Source of the DNA: Saprospiraceae bacterium
GTDB taxonomy: Bacteria; Bacteroidota; Bacteroidia; Chitinophagales; Saprospiraceae
Direction: 5' to 3'
NCBI GenBank assembly: GCA_028285545.1
Contig: JANQPA010000101.1
Span: forward strand, 124,001 to 188,000
Length of the DNA: 64,000 nt
Positions 15,926 through 24,688 of this stretch are shown one piece after another (the first letter of the stretch is position 1; each line of letters opens with the position of its first letter). Under the pieces are notes generated by a model. It was not told where the DNA came from. It made no database searches and saw nothing but the letters and a program-made list of their open reading frames with translations. The position numbers and the translations under genes were made by a program.

Positions 15926-18280
15926 ATGCAACGAAAACCTGCAGGATTAATATTTGCATTTTGTTTTTTCCTTAATTTTTTATTTTCTCAAGACAGCTTT
16001 TTTACGCTTAGTGGTATTATCAGTGATAGCCAATCCGGAGAAACCCTTATTGGTGCCACCGTCAATATTCCTCAACTGGGCACAGGGACCATTACCAATG
16101 AATATGGGTTTTATTCCATTCAAATTCCGGCTAATGACACCATTTTAGTACTCTTCAGTTATGTAGGGTTCCAATCTGTGGAAAGAAAGTTATTCCTGAA
16201 AGGGGATGAAAAGCAAAATGTTGAAATGAGTGAAGCCGGCATAGAACTGGAAGAAGTAGTGGTCCGTGCCAACACGCTCGAAGATAGGGTAGGTTCTACT
16301 GAGATGAGTGTGGAAACCATAAGTCCAAAAGAAGCAAAATTACTTCCTGTTCTTTTTGGCGAAAGTGATATTCTAAAAACCATACAATTAAAACCCGGGT
16401 TACCCTCCGGTTCAGAAGGGACTACCGGATTATTTGTTAGGGGTGGGGGCTCAGATCAAAATTTAATTGTCCTTGACGAGGCCATTGTATATAATGCCAG
16501 TCATTTATTTGGCTTTTTTAGCACTTTTAACACAGATGCCGTAAAGGACCTAAAAATATATAAGGGAGGGTTCCCTTCCCAGTATGGTGGTCGCTTATCT
16601 TCAGTTATAGATGTAAAACTGAAAGAAGGTAACAAAAAGAAATTTTCAGGAGCAGGAGGAATAGGTCTCATTTCATCCAGACTTACTCTTGAGGGGCCGA
16701 TCAAAAAAGATAAATCCTCTTTTATGATTTCTGGGCGTCGTACTTATGTGGATTTAATAACAAATGCCATTAATAATTCTAATAGGGACAATCCCGACTC
16801 GGATCCTATTCCCGCCTATTTTTTTTATGATTTAAATACCAAGTTGAATTTTGAGCTTGGCGAGAATGACAAGCTATATATTAGTGGATATTTTGGTCGG
16901 GATGTTTTTAATTTCGAAGGAGATTTTTTCGATTTTGATTTTTTCTGGGGAAACGGAACGGGTACTGCCCGATGGAATCACATTTTTAATTCTCAATTAT
17001 TTGCCAATACTACTTTTACCTATTCTGATTATAAATACAATATCGCCAATCGTTTTGATGGTTTCACCTTTGAAGTGGGTTCTAATATTGAAGATGTCAA
17101 CCTAAAAACAGATTTCTATTATGCTTTAAATAATCAGCATACCTTTCGCTTTGGATTAAATGCAACCAGGCATGAATTTACGGTGGGTCGCTTACAAGCG
17201 GGGAGTGATGATGGCGAAGTTGCTTTTTCAGCTGGTCAAGATTTTAATGGATTGGAATTCGGCTCCTACATTTCTGATTTGTGGAAAATTAACGACCGGG
17301 CCAGTTTAAATGCGGGCTTAAGGCTTAGTGGTTTCAATAATGAAGGAACTACCTATTTTGGACTAGAGCCAAGGGCAGCATTTAATTATTCTTTCACTAA
17401 AAAATTTAGTTTCAAAGCCAGTTATGCCAGGATGTATCAATACCTTCATCTGGTTGCAGCCGCAGGCTTAACCCTGCCAACGGATGTTTGGTACCCCTCA
17501 ACTGAAAAAGTCAAACCTCAACGATCAGACCAGGTGGCTGCAGGCATCAATTATTTGCTTTCCAAAGATCTTTTATTTTCTGTAGAAACCTATTATAAGT
17601 GGCTAGACAATCAGATAGAATTTGTGGATGGAGCGCGCTTGTTTGCCAACGATAATTTAGAAGAAGAATTTGCCATTGGAAGAGGAAAAGCCTATGGCCT
17701 GGAAGTAAGTTTAGAAAAAACGGAGGGCCAGCTAACAGGCTGGATTGGATATACTTATGCCCGAATTCGAAGAGGTGAGTTCGAAACTCTTGACCCCAGC
17801 GGTATATTTTCCCAACAGGGTTATTTTTCACCAATTTATGATCGGCGTCATGATCTTTCAATAGTATTATTTTATGAATTAAGCAGGAAGATTAACCTGA
17901 CCTCAACCTTTGTATACGGATCAGGAGACCTTAGGTGGATGCCCTTAGGGAGATTTACTTTTCAGGATGTATATGGAGGAAACTTTGAAGCGGTCGTTCC
18001 ATTGTATGCAGACCGAAACAACTATCGCCTGGCTCCCTATAATCGATTGGATTTAGGACTTATTATCAACTTTTTTCCAAAATGGGGAGAGAGTGACCTG
18101 ACCATTAATATCATTAATTTATACAATCGAAGGAATGCCTTTTTTGTGTACTTCGACCCATCTTTTAGAGAAGTTACGGATACAGAAGGTAATGTTTTTG
18201 AAATTCCAACAGGAATTCAGGCCAAGCAAGTTTCTCTTTTTCCAATACTCCCATCCCTAACTTATAATTTTAAATTTTAA
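15926..18280 (+). CDS. TonB-dependent outer-membrane receptor (CarboxypepD_reg-like domain), copy 1
   Basis: 784 residues. A signal peptide (to about FSQ, residue 22) is followed by a CarboxypepD_reg-like beta-sandwich (LSGIISDSQSGETLIGATVN to YVGFQSVERKL). A plug domain then follows with LKPGLPSGSEGTTGLFVRGG, SDQNLIVLDEAIVYNASHLF and YKGGFPSQYGGRLSSVIDV, and finally a 22-stranded-type barrel ending in NFKF, an aromatic terminus as expected for BAM substrates. It imports an unknown ligand using TonB energy. It is followed three bases later by a DUF4249 lipoprotein, the usual partner. It lacks the STN domain that the second receptor at 47.7 kb has. Confidence 0.93.
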   Translation: MQRKPAGLIFAFCFFLNFLFSQDSFFTLSGIISDSQSGETLIGATVNIPQLGTGTITNEYGFYSIQIPANDTILVLFSYVGFQSVERKLFLKGDEKQNVEMSEAGIELEEVVVRANTLEDRVGSTEMSVETISPKEAKLLPVLFGESDILKTIQLKPGLPSGSEGTTGLFVRGGGSDQNLIVLDEAIVYNASHLFGFFSTFNTDAVKDLKIYKGGFPSQYGGRLSSVIDVKLKEGNKKKFSGAGGIGLISSRLTLEGPIKKDKSSFMISGRRTYVDLITNAINNSNRDNPDSDPIPAYFFYDLNTKLNFELGENDKLYISGYFGRDVFNFEGDFFDFDFFWGNGTGTARWNHIFNSQLFANTTFTYSDYKYNIANRFDGFTFEVGSNIEDVNLKTDFYYALNNQHTFRFGLNATRHEFTVGRLQAGSDDGEVAFSAGQDFNGLEFGSYISDLWKINDRASLNAGLRLSGFNNEGTTYFGLEPRAAFNYSFTKKFSFKASYARMYQYLHLVAAAGLTLPTDVWYPSTEKVKPQRSDQVAAGINYLLSKDLLFSVETYYKWLDNQIEFVDGARLFANDNLEEEFAIGRGKAYGLEVSLEKTEGQLTGWIGYTYARIRRGEFETLDPSGIFSQQGYFSPIYDRRHDLSIVLFYELSRKINLTSTFVYGSGDLRWMPLGRFTFQDVYGGNFEAVVPLYADRNNYRLAPYNRLDLGLIINFFPKWGESDLTINIINLYNRRNAFFVYFDPSFREVTDTEGNVFEIPTGIQAKQVSLFPILPSLTYNFKF

Positions 18281-18283
18281 CTC

Positions 18284-19144
18284 ATGCGTTTGGAGGCTAA
18301 TTATGTTATTTTATTTCTATTTGTTTCTTCATTATTTCTATCGGGATGTGGTGATTTAGAAAAGGACATCCTTGTAGATTTGCCCGAATATGAAAATCAA
18401 ATAGTATTGGAAGCTTATTTGGAGCCAGGAAAACCTTTTCGTTTACTATTAACAAACAGTGCTTCCTATTTTGCTCCATTTCCACAAGAGGAGGACCAAT
18501 TTCTGCAAAGTATTCTTTTGCAGGATGCCACCGTTTCCATAACATATAATAATGAGGTCATTGAGCTGACCAATCAGTTTTCATTCGATGCTGAGACAGG
18601 AAAGCTTTTTAATTATTTTAATCAAAGAAATGTCCCTGAAGATTATGAAAAAAGTTTTGATCTTCAAGTGACAACTCCTACAGGTGAGACTATTATGGCC
18701 ACTACCAAAATTCTTCCGGTGGTTCCTATTGATAGTACACTTATTTTCTTTGATGAAGACCAGGATACTCTGGCCAGAGCAGAAACCTACTTAACGGATG
18801 ATGGCGACACCCATAATTTCTATAGAAGAACAGTTCATTTAGGAAGTTTAGAAAATGAAGCTGAACAGGATTTTGTAACGGATGATGTATTTTTTGAAAC
18901 AGAGAAATTCTTTTTCGGAACAGCTCCTGATTATACAATTGGAGATACACTTATTTTCACGATCTATCACATTGATCAGGATTATTTCCAATTTTGGCGG
19001 AGTGTCCAGTTGTCTATCTTATCAAATGGAAACCCTTTTGGTCAACCAAGTCCTATCATTTCCAATTTAGGAGGAACGGCCAATGCGATTGGGGTATTTA
19101 CGGGCCTCAGCTATGATCGGGAGGTGACAATTATTGAGAAATAA
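18284..19144 (+). CDS. DUF4249-family lipoprotein, partner of receptor 1
   Basis: 286 residues. The signal sequence ends in a lipobox LSGC (Cys about residue 22). The following ILVDLPEYENQIVLEAYLEPGKPFRLLLTNSASYF is characteristic of DUF4249: a conserved VVEAYLEPG-type strand then the ligand-facing segment. It is translated three bases after the TonB receptor stop, so the two are coupled and probably form a surface lipoprotein plus transporter unit, by analogy with SusC/SusD-like pairs. The ligand is not known. The gene ends at a strong terminator. Confidence 0.88.
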   Translation: MRLEANYVILFLFVSSLFLSGCGDLEKDILVDLPEYENQIVLEAYLEPGKPFRLLLTNSASYFAPFPQEEDQFLQSILLQDATVSITYNNEVIELTNQFSFDAETGKLFNYFNQRNVPEDYEKSFDLQVTTPTGETIMATTKILPVVPIDSTLIFFDEDQDTLARAETYLTDDGDTHNFYRRTVHLGSLENEAEQDFVTDDVFFETEKFFFGTAPDYTIGDTLIFTIYHIDQDYFQFWRSVQLSILSNGNPFGQPSPIISNLGGTANAIGVFTGLSYDREVTIIEK

Positions 19145-19180
19145 AAAATGGCTTGGTCCCGTTTGGTACCAAGCCATTTT
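19145..19180. terminator. Bidirectional terminator between DUF4249 (copy 1) and the OmpA lipoprotein gene
   Basis: A 13-bp perfect stem AAAATGGCTTGGT (19145-19157) with its complement at 19168-19180 and a ten-base loop. It has A/T-rich flanks on both sides and lies between two convergent genes. Confidence 0.88.
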
Positions 19181-19200
19181 AAATTCGTTCATTCAGTTTC

Positions 19201-19968
19201 TTAGTTATTCTTTTTCATTAGCGGTGTAAGATCGATATTAGGAACAACTTCAGTTCTTCTGTTCTGAGCTTTTCCATCTTCGTCATCGTTAGATGCTGCA
19301 GGCATAGTTTCACCATAAGTAACAGCAGCTACTTGTGAAGGGCTAACGCCATTTTTGATCAATTCTTTCACAACCATTTTAGCACGTAAGTAACCTAGTT
19401 CCCAGTTGTCAGAGTAAGAAGCAGAAGCTTTTACGCCATCATCATCAGTATGACCTTCAACTAAGATTTTGAGGTTTTCATTGCCTTTAAGTGTTTCTGC
19501 CAATTCCATAAGTGCATCTTTTTCATCTGAAGTCAAACGATAAGATCCGCTTTTGAAGCTAACAGGTACTTTGGTCATGACAACAAGTTTGCCATTTTTT
19601 TCTTCCATGGAAAGTCCACTTTCAGTATAAGTAGAGAAAATTCCATTAATCTCTGCTTTCAGACCATCCAGCTCTTCTTTAGTCATGTTCAATTCTTCTT
19701 GAACCTGAGCCACCTGGCTCTGAGTTGACTGAAGGTCAGAACGAATACTAGAGATTTCTCCGTTCATTCTGTCTTTTTCAGATGCAAATTCAGCTTCTAG
19801 AGCTGATTTCTCATCTTGAAGAGAGCTTAGTTGCTCCTGAGTTTCCGCAAGAGCCTGATCTGTTGCTTCTTTTTGCTTTGTTAGATCATCGAACTTCTTC
19901 TTAGAAACACAAGATTGAAGAGAACCAAGTACAAGGCTGATAACAAGTAGGTTGAGTACTAGACGCAT
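19201..19968 (-). CDS. OmpA-family peptidoglycan-binding lipoprotein
   Basis: 255 residues. The signal peptide ends with LQSC (lipidated Cys about residue 20). Residues 25-110 form a long coiled coil rich in E/Q/K (heptads from KKKFDDLTKQKEATDQ onward). The C-terminal OmpA domain has ILVEGHTDDDGVKASASY and LGYLRAKMVVKELIKNGV with the peptidoglycan-binding Asp/Arg region (AQNRRTEVV). It probably ties the outer membrane to the wall. It is transcribed alone: a terminator lies at its 3' side and a TATCTTTG box lies about 145 bases before its start. Confidence 0.92.
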   Translation of the reverse strand: MRLVLNLLVISLVLGSLQSCVSKKKFDDLTKQKEATDQALAETQEQLSSLQDEKSALEAEFASEKDRMNGEISSIRSDLQSTQSQVAQVQEELNMTKEELDGLKAEINGIFSTYTESGLSMEEKNGKLVVMTKVPVSFKSGSYRLTSDEKDALMELAETLKGNENLKILVEGHTDDDGVKASASYSDNWELGYLRAKMVVKELIKNGVSPSQVAAVTYGETMPAASNDDEDGKAQNRRTEVVPNIDLTPLMKKNN

Positions 19969-20646
19969 GTTCTTTCAAATTTAATTAAAAAAATAAAGAT
20001 TATTCAGGTTTCTAAATGCCTGTTTACTAGTAAGTGCCAACTGCATAAATTTCAATAGATTAGCACTGGATATAAATTCTATTGCAAATCAATAGATATT
20101 TTTTGAATAAAACAAAGATAACCTTAACTTTATTAATTATAAACTCAAGTTGTAATCCAACTTATAAGTTAAAATAATAGGATAAAATGCGGAAAACTTC
20201 GATCATTTCAATTGCTTAACATTTCATTGATTTGACTCCTTTTTCACTTAGATTCCTATACACCCAATACATGCAAGTTCATAATGTGCACTAAAAATTT
20301 CGGATTTTAGATTTAGTAAGCATCTTTATTCTGATAAATTAATCAGCTCAATATCGTATTTAAATTACATTTTGTCCCAAAACCCCCAATCCCATAGCTA
20401 AAATGAAAATTTGAGATTTAGGACTACTCATAATTTTATTTTATGGGGCTTTCTTAAGTTTTTGATATCCCACTGATTTTGGAGTAAATTTATAAAAAGC
20501 CTATTTTTGGGCCTATTTTGTTCCTTAAAGGATATTTAAATCGGAGGTAATAATCATTTTTACCTAAAATTTGTTTGAAATAATTACAATAGCTTTTTGT
20601 TCCATTTATTGGACAAGGTGAATTTTATAACTTACTCAACACATAG
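19969..20646. promoter_or_regulatory. 678-base divergent intergenic region with two promoter candidates
   Basis: No gene seen. On the minus strand CAAAGATA at 20113-20120 reads TATCTTTG, a perfect -7 element for the OmpA gene. On the plus strand TATTTTTG at 20502-20509, with TTTG at 20478-20481 twenty bases earlier, could serve the hydrolase at 20647. A 7-bp inverted repeat (TCTATTG at 20078-20084, complement at 20090-20096) lies between the minus promoter and its gene. The rest is AT-rich without recognisable features. Confidence 0.45.
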
Positions 20647-21423
20647 ATGAAGTACGAAATTAACGAAGAAGATGGGTTTAAATACATTGAAACAGGAGGA
20701 GGAGAAGACAACCTACTACTTTTACATGGCCTATTTGGCGCCTTGAGCAATTTTGAAGGCATACTCGATCATTTTTCCAGTACCTATAATGTAGTTGTCC
20801 CTATTTTACCCATTTTTGAACTCCCTATCCGCAAGGTATCTGTTACCGGACTTGTGAATTACGTTTCTGATTTCGTAGATTATAAAAAATATGAAAAAGT
20901 TCATGTTTTAGGTAACTCTCTTGGTGGGCATATTGCTCTATTATATGTATTGGCAAGACCAGAAATGGTTAATTCTGTAGTCTTGACAGGAAGCTCAGGT
21001 CTTTTTGAGAGTGCAATGGGAACTTCTTTCCCTAAAAGAGGAGATTATGAATTCATCAAAAATAAAACTGAATCCACATTTTACGATCCGAAAGTAGCTA
21101 CGCAAGAACTTATTGATGAAGTTTATAACATCGTCAATGATCGTAATAAAGCTATTAGAATAATTGCTACCGCCAAATCAGCCGTCAGACATAATCTTGG
21201 AGATAAACTTCACCAGGTTACTGTTCCCACCCTTCTGGTATGGGGCAAGCAGGATCAAATTACTCCCGCCTTTGTCGGAGAAAAATTTGATGAACTTATC
21301 GAAAATTCCAGACTGGTTTTTATTGACAAATGTGGTCACGCTCCTATGATGGAACACGTCGAAGAGTTTAACCGCTATCTTGAAGATTTTTTAACAGAAG
21401 TAACGGCAAAACAATTGAGTTAA
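20647..21423 (+). CDS. Cytoplasmic alpha/beta hydrolase
   Basis: 258 residues with a complete small alpha/beta-hydrolase fold: LLLLHGLFGALSNFEG (oxyanion hole), nucleophile elbow VLGNSLGGHIAL (Ser about residue 96), VWGKQDQITP with the acid, and KCGHAPMMEHVEEF with the catalytic His. There is no signal peptide, so it is cytoplasmic. The sequence resembles the MhpC/dienelactone-type hydrolases in outline but the substrate is undefined. It is preceded by a long intergenic region and followed by a set of inverted repeats. Confidence 0.85.
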   Translation: MKYEINEEDGFKYIETGGGEDNLLLLHGLFGALSNFEGILDHFSSTYNVVVPILPIFELPIRKVSVTGLVNYVSDFVDYKKYEKVHVLGNSLGGHIALLYVLARPEMVNSVVLTGSSGLFESAMGTSFPKRGDYEFIKNKTESTFYDPKVATQELIDEVYNIVNDRNKAIRIIATAKSAVRHNLGDKLHQVTVPTLLVWGKQDQITPAFVGEKFDELIENSRLVFIDKCGHAPMMEHVEEFNRYLEDFLTEVTAKQLS

Positions 21424-21430
21424 GTTTAAT

Positions 21431-21588
21431 ATGACTTATCCCAAAAATTTGGGGAATAATCACAATTTCATTCTTAATCACCAAAAAATAGTAAGATAAT
21501 TAGAGACAAATTGAGATATATGGAGACAATTTGTCTCTAAATGTTTCTGACTTGAAGACACTTTATTAGAAAATTTGGGATAAGTCAT
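21431..21588. repeat. Nested inverted repeats, possible MITE-like element
   Basis: ATGACTTATCCCAAA (21431-21445) recurs as its exact reverse complement at 21574-21588, giving 15-bp terminal inverted repeats around 158 bases. Inside, TTAGAGACAAATTG (21500-21513) and its complement (21527-21540) form a second, central 14-bp hairpin with a 13-base loop. The left end can also fold on itself (CCCAAA-AA-TTTGGG, 21440-21453), which may act as a terminator for the hydrolase gene. No open frame of note lies inside. The plan (matching ends, short, non-coding) fits a miniature inverted-repeat element, but no target duplication is evident. Confidence 0.55.
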
Positions 21589-21644
21589 TTATAATATACT
21601 CTCTATTATCTATCCACCTTGATAAATTCAAACTATATATTATT

Positions 21645-24329
21645 ATGAATAGGATCTTCTGGCTACTGGGTCTGTCTTTGATTGCCATTAGTTGCTCAAC
21701 TTCATCCCGCACAAACAACTCCTCTCCAACAGATATCAGTGATGTCACCTTAGATCCTTCCCTTATGGTTGAAGAACGTCAGCTGGATACTCTTTATGTT
21801 ACCGCTCCTCCTATTGAGTCCTCCGAAAATTCGGAGGCAGAACCTGAGTTTGAGTTCACCAACGATACTTATAATGAAAGTAGCGAACGTAAAAACGACC
21901 TCCTTCATACCAAACTGGACCTTCGTTTTGACTGGCAAAAAGAAGCCGTTATTGGAAAAGCTGAATTGACTTTAAAGCCATTATTTTATCCCTCCAGCAA
22001 ATTGGTTTTAGATGCCAAAGGTTTTGATTTAAAAGAAATTAATGTTTTGGATGGAAAAGGAAATCCCCTAGGCTTTCGTTATGAATATGATGAAGAGCAA
22101 ATATTTTTCGATTTCGAAAAGGAATTTTCCCGTAATGATACTTTCGTTCTCCAGATTGATTACATCGCTCATCCCTCAGAAACAGGTGGCAGTGCAGCCA
22201 TAACCTCCGATAAAGGCCTCTTTTTTATCAACCCTGAAGGAAAAGACCCTGCAAAACCGCAACAAATTTGGACACAAGGTGAAACCGAATGGAATTCAAG
22301 ATGGTTTCCTACCATTGACAAGCCTAATGAACGCTGCACTCAGGAGATGTTGCTTACTGTAAATCAAAAATATGTCACCCTCTCCAATGGTTTATTGATT
22401 TCTTCAGATGTCAATTCTGATGGTACCAGAACAGACTATTGGAAAATGGACCAACCTCATGCTCCCTATCTTTTTATGATAGCTATAGGAGAGTTTGCCG
22501 TGGTAGAAGATACCTGGAAAGATATTCCATTGAGCTATTATGTTGAGCCGGAATTTGAAGAAGATGCCCCATATATTTTTCCACACACTCCAGAAATGCT
22601 AAGTTTCTTTTCTGAAAAGCTAGGAATAAAATACCCCTGGAAGAAATATGCCCAAATTGTGGTCCGTGATTATGTTTCCGGAGCTATGGAAAATACAACT
22701 GCAGTTATTTTTGGTGACTTCATGCAAAAGAGGAAGGAGGAGTTGATTGATTATCTGTATAATGAAAAAGTGGTTGCTCATGAATTATTCCATCATTGGT
22801 TTGGAGATTATGTGACTTGTGAAAGCTGGGCCAATCTCACCATGAATGAAAGCTTTGCTAATTACAGTGAATATTTGTGGCTTGAGTATAAATACGGGAA
22901 AGATGAAGCGGATGCCCATATTTTAAGTGAATGGGAAGGTTATATTTCTTCTGCCACTTATGGTGGTCATCCTCTTATTCATTTTGGATATAGCATTAAG
23001 GAGGATATGTTTGACGCTCATAGCTATAATAAGGGAGGGTCTATACTACATATGCTAAGACAATTTGTTGGTGATGAAGCCTTTTGGGCCTCTCTACAGC
23101 TCTACTTGAAAGAAAATGCTTACCAGGCTGTTGAAGCTCATGATTTAAGGCTTGCTTTTGAAAAAGTGACAGGCATGGATCTCAATTGGTTTTGGAATCA
23201 ATGGTATTTTGATAAAGGTCATCCAATTCTTAACCTTGATTATAATTACCAGGACGAAAATGGTATGGCATCTCTTACCGTTAAACAGGTTCAAAAACCA
23301 GGAGATATGAGGCCTGTTTTTATCATTCCCTCTAGTGTCCAAATTTTATTTGAGGATGGTACTTCTGAAAACAGGCCCATTCGTGTGAGTCAAAGGGAAG
23401 AAACTTTTGTTTTTGATCTTGAGAAAAAACCGGTTTTAATGACCTTTGATCCGGAACGCACTTTATTATGCGAAGTAGAAGCAGACAATACTCCCGTGAA
23501 TGCTTTTGTTTATCAATACTCTCCTTCCAGCAGTTTACTCTCCAGATTAGATGCTCTTCAAGCATTAAGACAGGCCGAGCATCCTGAATTAAGGAATATT
23601 GCCAGTAAAGCTTTAAAAGATCCCTACTGGGCAATTCGAGGCCTTGCCATGAGTTTGATTGAAGATCCCAATCCTATAGAAATGGAATTGATTCGAAAGA
23701 TGGCGGCCAAAGATCCTCATTCTTCTAATCGTGCTTCGGCTTTTGAAAAATTAATAGAACAGGGAGATAAGGTCGCTGAATCAGCTGCCATGACAGTTAT
23801 TCAGGAAGATTCTTCAGAAGTGGTCATTTCATCAGCCCTTTATTATTTGAGAACACTAGATTCAGTGCGTGTCCTGAAATATGCAGATCAGCTAAAAGAT
23901 TCAGAAAGTCCATTTATTCTTAATACGGTAGCAGAGATGTATGTTTTAAGCGGGGATCTCGAATATCTTTCTTTTTTCGAGGACCGGCTTGAAAATGAAG
24001 AAATGGTAGGCTTCGTGGCAGTTAACTTTTATGATCTATACCAATCCCTACTTTTAAAAGCGAATATGAGCACCCTGGAAAATGGAATCCAAGGCTTAAA
24101 CTCCATCGCATTAGATCCTAATCAACCAGCCCTCAGAAAAGCTGCTGCCACCATCGCATTGTTCAGGATGAAAGAAGATATTAAATCAAATTTAACTGAA
24201 CTACAGGATGGCGTAGCTGCTAAAAAAGAAGCTATTTTGGAACAACTGAAAAAGAAACTAAAAAACATTAAGGATCAAGAAACGGATGATACTTTATTGT
24301 CTATTTATTTAAATATCAGTGTGGAATAG
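21645..24329 (+). CDS. M1-family aminopeptidase, lipoprotein
   Basis: 894 residues. The N-terminus MNRIFWLLGLSLIAISC is a lipoprotein signal (Cys about residue 17) followed by a Ser/Thr/Asn-rich linker. The M1 catalytic domain has the exopeptidase motif GAMEN (about 346-350), the zinc site HELFH (H379, E380, H383) with E402 in the following NES, i.e. HExxH-x18-E, and a Tyr in SYNKGGS. After about residue 630 there are HEAT-like helical repeats (LRNIASKALKDPYWAIRGLAM and similar). It likely trims peptides in the periplasm or on the surface. It is monocistronic. Confidence 0.95.
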   Translation: MNRIFWLLGLSLIAISCSTSSRTNNSSPTDISDVTLDPSLMVEERQLDTLYVTAPPIESSENSEAEPEFEFTNDTYNESSERKNDLLHTKLDLRFDWQKEAVIGKAELTLKPLFYPSSKLVLDAKGFDLKEINVLDGKGNPLGFRYEYDEEQIFFDFEKEFSRNDTFVLQIDYIAHPSETGGSAAITSDKGLFFINPEGKDPAKPQQIWTQGETEWNSRWFPTIDKPNERCTQEMLLTVNQKYVTLSNGLLISSDVNSDGTRTDYWKMDQPHAPYLFMIAIGEFAVVEDTWKDIPLSYYVEPEFEEDAPYIFPHTPEMLSFFSEKLGIKYPWKKYAQIVVRDYVSGAMENTTAVIFGDFMQKRKEELIDYLYNEKVVAHELFHHWFGDYVTCESWANLTMNESFANYSEYLWLEYKYGKDEADAHILSEWEGYISSATYGGHPLIHFGYSIKEDMFDAHSYNKGGSILHMLRQFVGDEAFWASLQLYLKENAYQAVEAHDLRLAFEKVTGMDLNWFWNQWYFDKGHPILNLDYNYQDENGMASLTVKQVQKPGDMRPVFIIPSSVQILFEDGTSENRPIRVSQREETFVFDLEKKPVLMTFDPERTLLCEVEADNTPVNAFVYQYSPSSSLLSRLDALQALRQAEHPELRNIASKALKDPYWAIRGLAMSLIEDPNPIEMELIRKMAAKDPHSSNRASAFEKLIEQGDKVAESAAMTVIQEDSSEVVISSALYYLRTLDSVRVLKYADQLKDSESPFILNTVAEMYVLSGDLEYLSFFEDRLENEEMVGFVAVNFYDLYQSLLLKANMSTLENGIQGLNSIALDPNQPALRKAAATIALFRMKEDIKSNLTELQDGVAAKKEAILEQLKKKLKNIKDQETDDTLLSIYLNISVE

Positions 24330-24688
24330 AAAATCAAATGTAGAGCCCGAAAATTAATTCAATTAGCTGTCAATTAGCAGAATTTCCTCATTTAACTTAT
24401 AGAAATGTTAATTATTCCTATATTGGATTGCTGGAAAGTCAATTTAACAGGCAGTTGCTTGACAATTTTATCAATGTTATCTATTTTTCCAATTGCACAA
24501 AATAACCTTCTAAAAGCAATCCCAATAACAAACCAAAAGTTTTAGCAATCCACATTACTTACTGATGCCTAAATTAGATTTATCTAATTCGGGATTTATG
24601 TTTTTTACTACTTAAAAGAAAAAATTTGGCCTTTCCTCCTTTGGTGTTGAAAGAGTCCTTTTTAAACATTTAGATTAATAACGAGAAA
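24330..24688. other. 359-base intergenic region, no gene seen
   Basis: AT-rich. A long-range imperfect inverted repeat, ATTGGATTGCT (24422-24432) and AGCAATCCCAAT (24515-24526), is the only structure noticed; AGCAATCC recurs at 24544-24551. No TAnnTTTG box could be placed for the DUF4175 gene that follows. Confidence 0.4.
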
